A stretch of DNA of 64,000 nt, taken from positions 1 through 64,000 of the forward strand of contig NZ_BBYM01000006.1 of NCBI RefSeq assembly GCF_001570405.1. The letters are read 5' to 3'. Position 1 is the stretch's first letter; every line of letters begins with the position of its first letter. This document shows positions 24,634-33,071 of the stretch, in pieces. The stretch is from Microtetraspora niveoalba. GTDB lineage: Bacteria; Actinomycetota; Actinomycetes; Streptosporangiales; Streptosporangiaceae. The position numbers were made by a program, and so were the translations under genes. The notes under the pieces were generated by a model, which was not told where the DNA came from, made no database searches, and saw nothing but the letters and a program-made list of their open reading frames with translations.

Positions 24634-25605
24634 TCATCCGCCGTCCGCCGGGTGTTCCGCCGAAGTGGTGGTGTGGGCCGCGGCGAAGGCCAGGAGGGGG
24701 GCGGCGGTCCGCGGCGGATCCTCCAGCATCGGCGAGTGTCCGACACCGGGCAGCAACTCGACTCTCGCGCCCGGAACGGCACGGTAGCCGTCGGCGGATG
24801 AGGCTCGCCATCTCCGGTCGTCCTCACCGAAGACCACCAGCAGCGGCGTGCCGAGGGCCGTCAGCCGATCGGGGAGCGCGCGCTGCGCCAGGTAGTCGTC
24901 GGCGGCCCGTGATGTCGCGGTGAGCGCGTGGTACGTCATCCCGCGCACATCGTCCACGAGCTGTTGCGGGGCCTGGTAGCCGCGGCGGCTGAACGCCGTG
25001 TCCAGACCCCGGCGAACGACCGTGTCGGTCCGGAACCGCCACAGCAGTTGCCCGACGACGGGGATGAACAGGAGCTGTCCGACGAACCCGTCGGAGATGA
25101 ACGCGTCCGGACGGGGCCCGGAGTCGATGAGCGCGAGCGCGGTCACCAGGTCGCGCCGTCGCTCGGCGAGAGCGGTGGCGACCGAGCCGCCGGTGGAATG
25201 GCCGACCACGACGGCGTGCTTCACGCCGAGCCGGTCCAGCGCCTCGCCGACCCGGCGCCCCTGCTCCGGGATCGTGTAGCCCCCGCCGGCCGGTTTGGCC
25301 GACCGGCCGTGCCCGAGCAGGTCGACCCGGATGACGCGATAGGACTTCGCCAGCATCGGAACCAGCGGTTCCCACCAGCGGGTCGACCCGGCGAGCCCGT
25401 GGATCAGCACGAGTGCCGGGGCGTCGCGCGGGCCGTCCTGGCGCACGTGGACGTTCCCGCCGTCGAGGGGCAGGGTCGAACCCCCCGCGGCCTCGGCCTC
25501 CTGCCCCGACACCACCATCGCGTTCGCCAAGAGCAGCCCGACGACCGCGAGGAGGACGACCGGGGCGACGATGCGGCGCTTTCGGCGGCTTCCCGCGCGT
25601 CTCAC
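24634..25605 (-). CDS. membrane-anchored alpha/beta hydrolase
   Basis: 323 aa from GTG 25605 (GGGGAG 6 nt upstream). An Arg/Lys-rich N-terminus precedes one hydrophobic span (IVAPVVLLAVVGLLLANAMVV), giving a signal anchor. The alpha/beta hydrolase domain follows: oxyanion HGLAGSTRWWEPLVPML, VDLLGHGRS, nucleophile elbow GHSTGGS (Ser), acid near FGEDDRRW and histidine in GVGHSPMLEDPP. Architecture resembles haloperoxidase/esterase-like hydrolases; substrate cannot be inferred. It stands alone, and no partner gene shares its strand nearby. Confidence 0.85.
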   Translation of the reverse strand: MRRAGSRRKRRIVAPVVLLAVVGLLLANAMVVSGQEAEAAGGSTLPLDGGNVHVRQDGPRDAPALVLIHGLAGSTRWWEPLVPMLAKSYRVIRVDLLGHGRSAKPAGGGYTIPEQGRRVGEALDRLGVKHAVVVGHSTGGSVATALAERRRDLVTALALIDSGPRPDAFISDGFVGQLLFIPVVGQLLWRFRTDTVVRRGLDTAFSRRGYQAPQQLVDDVRGMTYHALTATSRAADDYLAQRALPDRLTALGTPLLVVFGEDDRRWRASSADGYRAVPGARVELLPGVGHSPMLEDPPRTAAPLLAFAAAHTTTSAEHPADGG

Positions 25606-25836
25606 GCCCGGCTCCCCGTCAGGAGATCGCGGATCGGCGTCGTCCGGCCGGCGGGGTCGCCGATCCCCATGGAAGTAATCATGGGCCCACTGTCGCCGTC
25701 CGTGCCGCCGGTGGATTGCACGAATGTTCCGGTCCGCCGGCCCGCGTGGCATGCGGGGCGCGGCTAGAGTCGTCGCTTCCCGGAAGATCAAGCGATCAGG
25801 AGGCAGTCGTGGCGTTCGGCAGGACCAGGAAAGCCG

Positions 25837-26187
25837 ATGAGCCGCCGGTGGAGCCCGTCGCGTCGGATCCCGCCGAAGCGCCCGTTCCGGCACACCTGGC
25901 GGATCGAGCAGCCGGGACATCCGGAGATCACCGGACGCAACAAGTGGGCGAGCGGCGGCGTCAAGGACATCGCCGGGCGGGCGGCCGAACGGGTGCTCCA
26001 CGAAGCCCTCGACGGCCTGCTTTCCAGCCCCGGCGATTCGGACCGGGGGAGGAGGCCCCGTTCGCTCGAATGGCGGTCGGGTGAGGAGGTCGTGATGACG
26101 TCGGAGGGCAGCGCCGAGGTCAGGATCCGCAAGGAATGGCTGGATCGGCGTCTCGCCTTCGCCTTCGCGCTCATCGGGGACGTCTGA
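25837..26187 (+). CDS. small orphan protein, unknown function
   Basis: 116 aa. Coding is supported mainly by third-position G/C bias in this frame from about 25840 to the stop, and by AGGAAA upstream of the ATG. It is basic at the N-terminus (SRRWSPSRRIPPKRPFRHTWRIEQPGH), with a middle segment NKWASGGVKDIAGRAAERVLHEALDGLLSS that looks helical. No domain is recognised. An alternative GTG at 25809 in another frame has a better ribosome site (GGAGGCAGTC) but poor codon bias downstream, so a frameshift or an overlapping short frame is possible. Confidence 0.45.
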   Translation: MSRRWSPSRRIPPKRPFRHTWRIEQPGHPEITGRNKWASGGVKDIAGRAAERVLHEALDGLLSSPGDSDRGRRPRSLEWRSGEEVVMTSEGSAEVRIRKEWLDRRLAFAFALIGDV

Positions 26188-26375
26188 GGAACCGCGATCC
26201 CGTCGACGCCGGGACGGCTCGTCACCGAGGCCGTCGGAGACGACCGGTGATCGCCCACCATGGAGGGCCACCTCTGTGGTCACCCCACGCGGAGCCTTCC
26301 CCTCTCGGGTCTTCGCGGAGGGCGAGGAAGATCCCTGCGTGGCCCCCGTGCGGAGAACAAATGGGGAGCAGCGGG

Positions 26376-26475
26376 CTCATACCGCCTCATACCGCCTATG
26401 CCGGCGAGGCGGATGATCTAGGCTCTGATCTCCACAGCCTCATGCAGCGCCACTCAGCCCCACTCAGCCTCATGC
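26376..26475. repeat. short tandem decamers in the 332-bp gap before helY
   Basis: The gap 26188-26519 holds no supported gene. It contains CTCATACCGC twice in tandem (26376-26395), CACTCAGCC(C/T) twice in tandem (26451-26470), and CAGCCTCATGC at 26435-26445 and 26465-26475, 30 bp apart. The ten-base spacing would put copies on one helix face; they could be activator half-sites or replication slippage. Confidence 0.4.
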
Positions 26476-26506
26476 GGCCGAGGACAGCCGATCATGCCGG
26501 GATCGG

Positions 26507-26512
26507 TAGGGT
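26507..26512 (+). promoter_or_regulatory. -10 element of helY, leaderless
   Basis: TAGGGT ends 7 nt before the helY ATG, placing the transcription start at the initiation codon. The 17-18 nt upstream do not include a good TTGACA. Confidence 0.5.
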
Positions 26513-26519
26513 TGGACGC

Positions 26520-29234
26520 ATGAGCACGCCTGCGGAACGCTACGCCGCCTTCCGTGAGCAGCAGGCCGGTAGCGGGCCCGCCCTCACCTCGTTCCGGGGT
26601 CTGTACGACTTCGAGCTCGACGAGTTCCAGATCGACGCCTGCCAGGCCCTGGAGGCCGGCGACGGCGTCCTGGTCGCCGCCCCCACGGGGTCCGGCAAGA
26701 CCGTGGTCGGGGAGTTCGCCGTCCATCTCGCCCTGGAGCAGGGCCGCAAGTGCTTCTACACGACGCCCATCAAGGCGTTGTCGAACCAGAAGTACAACGA
26801 CCTCGTCCGCCGCTACGGCGCGGCCAAGGTCGGCCTGCTGACCGGGGACAACAGCGTCAACGGCGAGGCGCCGATCGTCGTCATGACCACCGAGGTCCTG
26901 CGGAACATGCTCTACGCGGGGTCCGCCACGCTCGCCGGTCTCGGTTACGTGGTCATGGACGAGGTGCACTACCTCGCCGACCGGTTCCGCGGCGCGGTGT
27001 GGGAAGAGGTGATCATCCACCTGCCCGAGTCGGTGCGGGTGGCCGCGCTCTCCGCCACCGTCAGCAACGCCGAGGAGTTCGGCGAGTGGCTCGGCGAGGT
27101 CCGCGGCGAGACAACCGTCATCGTGGACGAGCACCGCCCGGTCCCCCTGTGGCAGCACATGCTGGTCGGCAACCGCCTGTACGACCTGTTCGCCAACGAG
27201 GGCGACGGCGTGCTGCGGATCAACCCCAACCTGATGCGGATCTCCCGGGACGAGGTGCGGCTGGCGCAGGCCCGGGGACGGCGGGGCTACTCCCGGCCGC
27301 GGCGCGGTCCCGCCTCCGACCGGCCCGCCGTCATCGAGAAGCTCGACGCCGAGGGGCTGCTGCCCGCGATCACGTTCATCTTCTCCCGCGCCGGATGCGA
27401 CACCGCCGTCATGCAGTGCCTGTACGCCGGGCTGCGGCTGACGACGGAGAAGGAACGGCACGAGATCCGGCAGATCGTCGACGAGCGCACCGCCCACCTG
27501 CCCGACGAGGACCTGGCCGTCCTCGGCTTCCTGGAGTGGCGCGAGTGCCTGGAGCGCGGGCTCGCCGCCCACCACGCGGGCATGTTGCCCGCGTTCAAGG
27601 AGGTCGTCGAGGAGCTGTTCACCAAGGGCCTCGTCAAGGCGGTGTTCGCCACCGAGACGCTGGCGCTGGGCATCAACATGCCCGCCCGGTCGGTCGTGAT
27701 CGAGAAGCTGGACAAGTGGAACGGCGAGACCCACGCCGACCTCACGCCGGGGGAGTACACGCAGCTCACCGGCCGGGCCGGGCGGCGCGGCATCGACGTC
27801 GAGGGCCACGCGGTCGTGGTGTGGCAGCCCGGCATGGACCCGGTCGCGGTCGCCGGGCTCGCCAGCACCCGCACGTACCCGCTGCGCTCCAGCTTCCGCC
27901 CGTCGTACAACATGGCGGTCAACCTCGTCGGGCAGGTCGGCCGGGTCCGGGCCCGCGCCCTGCTCGAGGACTCGTTCGCCCAGTTCCAGGCCGACCGGGC
28001 GGTCGTCGGGCTCGCCCGCCAGCTGCGCAAGTCCGAGCAGGCCCTCGAGGGCTACGCCGAGGCCATGACGTGCCACCTCGGCGACTTCCAGGAGTACTCG
28101 GGGCTGCGCAGGCGGCTGTCGGACCGCGAGTCCGAGCTGGCCCGCCAGCGCGGCGCCGCCCGCCGGGCCCAGGCCGTACGGTCCCTGGAGGAGCTGAAGC
28201 CGGGCGACGTCATCCGCGTCCCCGGCGGGCGGCGCGCGGGCCTGGCGGTGGTCCTCGACCCCGGCGTCAAGGTCAGGGGCGAGGGGCCGGCCCCGCTCGT
28301 GCTCACGGCGGGCAAGCAGGTCAAGCGGCTGTCCCCGGCCGACTTCCCGGTGCCGGTCGAGCCGGTCGAGCGGATCAGGATCCCCAAGGGGTTCAACGCC
28401 CGCGTCCCCAAGGAGCGGGCCAACCTCGTCTCCACGATGCACGCCAAGATCGGTGACCGTGATCTCGGCAAGCCGCCCCGCGCCAGGGACCACGTGACCG
28501 AGGACGAGGAGATCCTGCGGCTGCGCCGGCAGCTCCGCCAGCACCCCTGCCACGGCTGCGACGAGCGCGAGGACCACGCCCGGTGGGCCGAGCGGTACCA
28601 CAAGCTGCTGCGCGACACCGAGGGGCTGCGCCGCCGGGTCGAGGGGCGGTCCCACGTCATCGCGCGGACCTTCGACCGGGTCTGCGGCGTGCTCGATCAG
28701 CTCGGCTACCTGGACGGCGAGAACGTCACCCAGGAGGGCCGTCGGCTGGCCAAGCTCTACACCGAGCTGGACCTGCTCACCGCGGAGTGCCTGCGCGCCG
28801 GCCTGTGGGAGCGGCTCGACCCGGCCGAGCTGGCCGCCTGCGTGTCCTCCCTGATCTACGAGTCGCGGCAGTCGGACGACGCCCGCAGCCCGCGGATCCC
28901 CGCCGGGCCCGCCCAGGAGGCGCTGGGGGCCATGATCCGGCTGTGGGGCGAGCTGGAGTCCATCGAGGAGGACCACGGACTCTCGTTCACGAAGGAGCCC
29001 GATCTCGGGTTCGCCTGGGCGGCGTTCCGCTGGGCGAAGGGCCACAGCCTCGACGCCGTGCTCACGGACTGCGACCTGGCCGCGGGCGACCTGGTCCGGT
29101 GGATGAAGCAGCTCCTCGACCTGCTCGGCCAGCTCAGGGACGCCGCGCCGTCCGGGAGCAAGGTCAGGGAGAACGCCGACAAGGCCATCGACGCGCTGCG
29201 CCGCGGCGTCGTCGCGTACTCGTCGGTGAGCTGA
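26520..29234 (+). CDS. helY: superfamily 2 DEVH-box RNA/DNA helicase
   Basis: 904 aa, Ski2/Mtr4-like. Motifs in order: Q-like FELDEFQIDACQALEAGDGVLVAAPTGSGKT (Walker A), TTPIKALSNQK (Ia), TGDNSVN, MTTEVLRNML (Ib), MDEVHYLAD (DEVH, motif II), ALSATVSN (III), ETLALGINMPARSVVIEK (V) and TQLTGRAGRRGIDVEG (VI). The C-terminal ~400 residues are the DSHCT-type helical region. ATG 26520 is chosen for its leaderless promoter and family-like start (AERYAAFREQ); the open frame runs much further upstream without family sequence. HelY homologues are implicated in RNA or nucleic-acid surveillance; the exact substrate is uncertain. A conserved neighbour of the paf/tat block, here 9 kb away. Confidence 0.95.
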   Translation: MSTPAERYAAFREQQAGSGPALTSFRGLYDFELDEFQIDACQALEAGDGVLVAAPTGSGKTVVGEFAVHLALEQGRKCFYTTPIKALSNQKYNDLVRRYGAAKVGLLTGDNSVNGEAPIVVMTTEVLRNMLYAGSATLAGLGYVVMDEVHYLADRFRGAVWEEVIIHLPESVRVAALSATVSNAEEFGEWLGEVRGETTVIVDEHRPVPLWQHMLVGNRLYDLFANEGDGVLRINPNLMRISRDEVRLAQARGRRGYSRPRRGPASDRPAVIEKLDAEGLLPAITFIFSRAGCDTAVMQCLYAGLRLTTEKERHEIRQIVDERTAHLPDEDLAVLGFLEWRECLERGLAAHHAGMLPAFKEVVEELFTKGLVKAVFATETLALGINMPARSVVIEKLDKWNGETHADLTPGEYTQLTGRAGRRGIDVEGHAVVVWQPGMDPVAVAGLASTRTYPLRSSFRPSYNMAVNLVGQVGRVRARALLEDSFAQFQADRAVVGLARQLRKSEQALEGYAEAMTCHLGDFQEYSGLRRRLSDRESELARQRGAARRAQAVRSLEELKPGDVIRVPGGRRAGLAVVLDPGVKVRGEGPAPLVLTAGKQVKRLSPADFPVPVEPVERIRIPKGFNARVPKERANLVSTMHAKIGDRDLGKPPRARDHVTEDEEILRLRRQLRQHPCHGCDEREDHARWAERYHKLLRDTEGLRRRVEGRSHVIARTFDRVCGVLDQLGYLDGENVTQEGRRLAKLYTELDLLTAECLRAGLWERLDPAELAACVSSLIYESRQSDDARSPRIPAGPAQEALGAMIRLWGELESIEEDHGLSFTKEPDLGFAWAAFRWAKGHSLDAVLTDCDLAAGDLVRWMKQLLDLLGQLRDAAPSGSKVRENADKAIDALRRGVVAYSSVS

Positions 29235-29438
29235 CCCGCGACCCGCGCCGGGCCGCGCGGCGAACGGGTCGCGGGGAAGTCCCCTGCCCGGCGTGGGCGG
29301 GTGGTCGCGGGACGAACTGACCGCCCGGTCGGGGGCCTGTAGCGGGCGGTTCGCGCACAGTAACCGTGCGGCAAGGTTCTCGGGTGATCTGGCCGGAAAT
29401 CTCCCTATAACAAGCCCCCCGGGTCCCTGGAGGTAGGG

Positions 29439-29606
29439 ATGTTCGCTCTCCTCGCCGCGCTGTTCTTCCTCGCAGCACTGGTCTTCGCCATCGGCGGCTG
29501 GGCCGTCGGCGCCGTCCTCACGGTGACCACCCTCGGCGTCGCCGGACTGTTCTTCCTCGCGCTGCACCTCGGCGGGTACGGCACGAGCTGGAGCCTGAAG
29601 AAGTAG
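29439..29606 (+). CDS. 55-aa hydrophobic membrane protein
   Basis: A short ORF with a good ribosome site (GGAGGTAGGG) and strong third-position G/C bias. It encodes two hydrophobic segments (LLAALFFLAALVFAIGGWAVG and VLTVTTLGVAGLFFLALHLG) and a short polar end (TSWSLKK). A 32-bp palindromic terminator starts 20 bp after the stop, marking it as a discrete gene. No function known. Confidence 0.65.
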   Translation: MFALLAALFFLAALVFAIGGWAVGAVLTVTTLGVAGLFFLALHLGGYGTSWSLKK

Positions 29607-29625
29607 CCTCCCGCGGCTACCGCAC

Positions 29626-29657
29626 CGGGCCCCGGGGAGGCGCCTCCCCGGGGCCCG
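29626..29657. terminator. 32-bp perfect palindrome, terminator
   Basis: CGGGCCCCGGGGAGGC (29626-29641) is directly followed by its exact reverse complement (29642-29657). It lies between convergent genes (stops at 29606 and 29711) and should fold on both strands. Confidence 0.75.
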
Positions 29658-29710
29658 CCCATGCGACGGGAGCCGGGTTTTCCGGGCGGACGGGCCCCTG
29701 CCGCCGCGGA

Positions 29711-30622
29711 TCAGGAGGCGGCGCGTGCGGAGAGCGCGGAGAGCAGGCGGTTGAGCGGGCCGTCCAGGCCGTACCTGTCGGCGAGGGCCACCAGGCGCGC
29801 GGGGTCGCGCGGCTCGGCCGGGCAGGCCAGGTCGGCGGCGGGCACCGGGGCGTCGTGCGCGACCTTCACCACCGTGGGCGCGACGTCGAGGTACGCGCGG
29901 GCGGCCGCCAGCTTGGCCCGGGTCCCGGCCGGGAAACCCTCCTGGACGCCCTCGTCCAGCGCCGCGAGCAGCTTGTCGAGCGACCCGAACCGGCTGACCA
30001 GCGCGGCGGCCGACTTCTCGCCGATGCCGGGGACGCCGGGAAGGCCGTCGCTCGGGTCGCCGCGCAGCGTGGCGAAGTCGGCGTATCCCTGACCGGGGAT
30101 GCCGTACTTCCCCGCGACGAACGCCTCGTCGACCGTCTGCAGGTTGCGGATTCCCCTTACTGTGTAAAGGACCCGGCAGGGTTTGGCGTCGTCCACGAGC
30201 TGGAACAGGTCCCGGTCGCCGGTGACGATGTCCACCGCCCCCGCCGCGCGGTACGCCAGGGTGCCGATCACGTCGTCCGCCTCGTACCCGTCGGCGCCGA
30301 GCCGGGCGATGCCGGCCGCGTCGAGGAACTCCTCGATGACGGGGATCTGCGGGACGAGCGTGTCGGGCACCTGCTCCTGATCCCCGGTCGCCACGCGGTG
30401 CGCCTTGTACGTGGGGATCGCCGCGACCCGGAAGGCGGGCCGCCAGTCGGCGTCCATGCAGGCGGCGAGACCGGTGGGCGAGTGGTCGCGGACCAGGGTC
30501 GCGATCATGTCGATGAGGCCGCGTACGGCGTTGACCGGCATGCCGTCCGGCGCCGTGACCGAATCGGGCACGCCGTAGAAGGCGCGGAAGTAGAGCGACG
30601 GGGTGTCCAGAAGCATCAGCAC
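29711..30622 (-). CDS. 5'-3' exonuclease, stand-alone PolA-type domain
   Basis: 303 aa, equivalent to the N-terminal nuclease domain of DNA polymerase I without the polymerase. The metal-binding carboxylates appear in LMLLDTPSLYFRAFYG, AACMDADWRPAFRV (with FR...YKAHR), GADGYEADDVIGTLAYRA, IVTGDRDLFQLVDD and LRGDPSDGLPGVPGIGEKSAAALV (helix-3-turn-helix). It would remove RNA primers or flaps in repair. Such a gene beside helY is a common actinobacterial arrangement. On this strand GACAAT lies 6 nt before the GTG, indicating a leaderless start. Confidence 0.93.
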   Translation of the reverse strand: MLMLLDTPSLYFRAFYGVPDSVTAPDGMPVNAVRGLIDMIATLVRDHSPTGLAACMDADWRPAFRVAAIPTYKAHRVATGDQEQVPDTLVPQIPVIEEFLDAAGIARLGADGYEADDVIGTLAYRAAGAVDIVTGDRDLFQLVDDAKPCRVLYTVRGIRNLQTVDEAFVAGKYGIPGQGYADFATLRGDPSDGLPGVPGIGEKSAAALVSRFGSLDKLLAALDEGVQEGFPAGTRAKLAAARAYLDVAPTVVKVAHDAPVPAADLACPAEPRDPARLVALADRYGLDGPLNRLLSALSARAAS

Positions 30623-30790
30623 CCGTCCATTGTCGCGCTCCGCAGTGGCGGTGGCGCGGCTCGTGTCCGGCCCGCTCCTCCCGGCCCGCTCCTCCCGGCC
30701 TACTTGTCCTGGCCTGCTTCCTCCCGGCCCGCTCCCTTTCGTGCGGCCGCCCGTGGGTTCCCGCCGGGAACCCGGGGCGGCGGGGCGGTG

Positions 30791-31645
30791 TCAGCCGTCG
30801 AGGACGCCGACCGCGAGGAGGCAGGTGTCGTCCTCGGGGTTGGGGCCGCCGAGCGCGTCGAGCAGCCGGTCGAGGCCCGGGTCGAGGTCGTCGTGCCCGG
30901 ATATCGTCTCGGCCGCGTCGAGGGTCAGGGCGAGGCCCTCGTCGATGTCGCGCGAGCGCCGCTCCACCAGGCCGTCGGTGAACATCAGCAGCAGGTCGTC
31001 CGGCCTGAGCGGGATCTCGGCCACGCTGTACCTCGGGCCGGGCGCGGCGCCGAGCACCACCCCCTGCGGCGGCTGGAGCTGGCGGGCGACGCCGTCCCGG
31101 ACCAGGATGGGCGACAGGTGGCCGGCCTGGGCCCAGCTGAAGACGCGGGTGGCCGGGTCGAACCGGCCCACGATCACGGTCGCGGTGGTCTCGTCGAGCC
31201 GGCTGAGCACCAGCTCGTTGAGCCAGGCGAGGAGCCGGTCGGGGGACTCGCCGGTCATGGTCAGTCCCACCAGGGCGTGCCGCAACTGGGCCATCTGCGC
31301 GATGGCGGGCAGCCCGTGGCCGGACACGTCCCCGATCGCGAGGAGCATGCGCCCGTCCGGGAGCTGGGCCGCCTCGTACCAGTCGCCGCCGAGGCTGGCC
31401 GCCTTCTCCGCGGGGACGTAGCGGACCGCGACCCGGGCGTGCGGCAGGTCGATCGAGCCTCCCGGCTCGGGCAGGATCGCGTCGCGCAGCGCCAGGGTGA
31501 TGGTGCGATCCTCGGCGGCCTGCTCGCGCACCTCGAGAAGCTGCGTGCGCAGCCGGTCCACGATCTCCGCGGTCGTCGTGGGGACCACTGTGCGTTCGCC
31601 GGTGAACGAAGGGCATGAGCCGGCGCCGCCAGCTACGGCGATCAT
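30791..31645 (-). CDS. PP2C/SpoIIE-type serine phosphatase
   Basis: 284 aa. A short N-terminal coiled segment (EIVDRLRTQLLEVREQAAEDRTITLALRDAILPEP) leads into a SpoIIE/RsbU-like phosphatase domain: VRYVPAEKAASLGGDWYEAAQLPDGRMLLAIGDVSGHGLPAIAQMAQLRHAL, FSWAQAGHLSPILVRDG, DDLLLMFTDGLVERR and NPEDDTCLLAVGV, which carry the Mn-binding aspartates. Such enzymes usually dephosphorylate anti-sigma antagonists in partner-switching pathways, but no anti-sigma or STAS gene is nearby. GAGGAGCTG precedes the ATG. Confidence 0.9.
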   Translation of the reverse strand: MIAVAGGAGSCPSFTGERTVVPTTTAEIVDRLRTQLLEVREQAAEDRTITLALRDAILPEPGGSIDLPHARVAVRYVPAEKAASLGGDWYEAAQLPDGRMLLAIGDVSGHGLPAIAQMAQLRHALVGLTMTGESPDRLLAWLNELVLSRLDETTATVIVGRFDPATRVFSWAQAGHLSPILVRDGVARQLQPPQGVVLGAAPGPRYSVAEIPLRPDDLLLMFTDGLVERRSRDIDEGLALTLDAAETISGHDDLDPGLDRLLDALGGPNPEDDTCLLAVGVLDG

Positions 31646-31848
31646 GGTTGAGCAGCTCCTCGAGCAGGAAGGGATGGGGAACGGAAAGTGATTGTTCCGA
31701 CGCGCAGCGTAGCATCGCGAGCCGACCCCACGAACCGGGGGGTGGGGGCCGGACCCGGCCCCGGACCTGCGATCCCGGCGTTCCGGGGCCGCTCCGGACG
31801 GGCCACCTGGTGTAGGCCGATCGCGTGTCCCTCGTTAGATTGGATCGC

Positions 31849-32964
31849 GTGACAACGACGTCCTCTGATCTCTTTCCCGTGTCCCGCCTCGCCGCCGTGC
31901 GGGAGGCCGCCGCGGCCGCCGGCCTCGGCGCGCTGCTGCTGACTCCCGGTCCCGACCTGCGCTACGTCAGCGGGTACGACGCGCTGCCTCTGGAGCGGCT
32001 CACCTGCCTGGTGGTCCCGGCCTCCGGGGAGCCGTTCATGATGGTCCCGCGGCTCGAACTGCCGGCCGCCGAGCACTCGCCCGCCTCGCGGCTCGGCGTC
32101 GAGTTCGTCGCCTGGGACGAGACGGACGACCCGTACGCGCATGTGGCGCACCGGCTCGGCTCGGTGGCCAAGGTGGGGCTCGCCGACCGGATGTGGGCCA
32201 TGCAGTCGCTGCGGTTCCGCGAGGCGATGCCGGGTGCCGAGCAGGTGCTGGCCGGGTCGGTGCTGGGCCCGCTGCGGGCGCGCAAGTCCCCGGCCGAGAT
32301 CGCGGCGCTGCGGGCCGCCGGGGCCGCGATCGACGCCGTCCACGCCCAGGTGCCGCAGTTCCTCAAGGCGGGCCGCAGCGAGCGCGTGGTGGGCAGGGAG
32401 ATCGCCGAGGCGATCCTCGCCGCCGGGCACGTCACGGTCGACTTCGTGATCGTCGGCTCCGGCCCGAACGGCGCCAGCCCGCACCACGAGCTGTCCGACC
32501 GGGTCATCCAGCCGGGCGACCCGGTGGTGGTGGACATCGGCGGCACGATGCCGAGCGGCTACTGCTCGGACTCCACCCGCGTCTACTGCGTGGGCGAGCC
32601 GTCGCCCGAGTTCGCGAAGTACTACGAGGTGCTCAAGGAGGCCCAGGAGGCGGCCTGCGCCCACGTACGGCCCGGGGTGACCTGCGAGTCCGTCGACGCC
32701 GCCGCCCGTGACGTGATCACCGAGGCGGGGTACGGCGAGCACTTCATCCACCGGACCGGGCACGGCATCGGCCTGGAGACCCACGAGGACCCGTACATCG
32801 TGTCCGGCAACACCACCCTGATGGAGCCGGGATTCGCGTTCTCTGTCGAGCCGGGGATCTACCTGTCCGGGCGCCACGGCGCGCGCATCGAGGACATCGT
32901 GGTCTGCGGCGAGACCGCGGGCGAGCGGCTGAACCACACCACCCGCGAGCTCGTCATCGTGTGA
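31849..32964 (+). CDS. aminopeptidase P / Xaa-Pro dipeptidase family (M24)
   Basis: 371 aa from GTG 31849. The N-terminal creatinase-like domain reads LGALLLTPGPDLRYVSGYDALPLERLTCLVV. The C-terminal pita-bread domain has all five metal ligands: Asp in VVVDIGGTM, Asp in GYCSDSTRVY, His in HRTGHGIGLETHEDP, Glu in FSVEPGIYL and Glu in ARIEDIVV. It would cleave X-Pro bonds in peptides in the cytosol. TAGATT (31836-31841) lies 7 nt before GTG 31849, so I prefer this leaderless start to GTG 31825, eight codons upstream and ahead of the promoter. Confidence 0.9.
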   Translation: MTTTSSDLFPVSRLAAVREAAAAAGLGALLLTPGPDLRYVSGYDALPLERLTCLVVPASGEPFMMVPRLELPAAEHSPASRLGVEFVAWDETDDPYAHVAHRLGSVAKVGLADRMWAMQSLRFREAMPGAEQVLAGSVLGPLRARKSPAEIAALRAAGAAIDAVHAQVPQFLKAGRSERVVGREIAEAILAAGHVTVDFVIVGSGPNGASPHHELSDRVIQPGDPVVVDIGGTMPSGYCSDSTRVYCVGEPSPEFAKYYEVLKEAQEAACAHVRPGVTCESVDAAARDVITEAGYGEHFIHRTGHGIGLETHEDPYIVSGNTTLMEPGFAFSVEPGIYLSGRHGARIEDIVVCGETAGERLNHTTRELVIV

Positions 32965-33071
32965 CGCCCCTGTCCGCTGAAGGGGGCGAGGTGTCACAAT
33001 CGGGGCGGCCGGTGATCCCGGTCACCCCGATTTGCGAAGTCCGTACCCCTTCAGGGCTGGAGTGCACTGCG

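Noticed and set aside
26454-31715. Very long open frame on the minus strand opposite helY
   Set aside because: It is a GC-bias shadow: the plus strand has clear helicase motifs, and the minus-strand translation is repetitive Arg/Gly/Val/Leu without domains.
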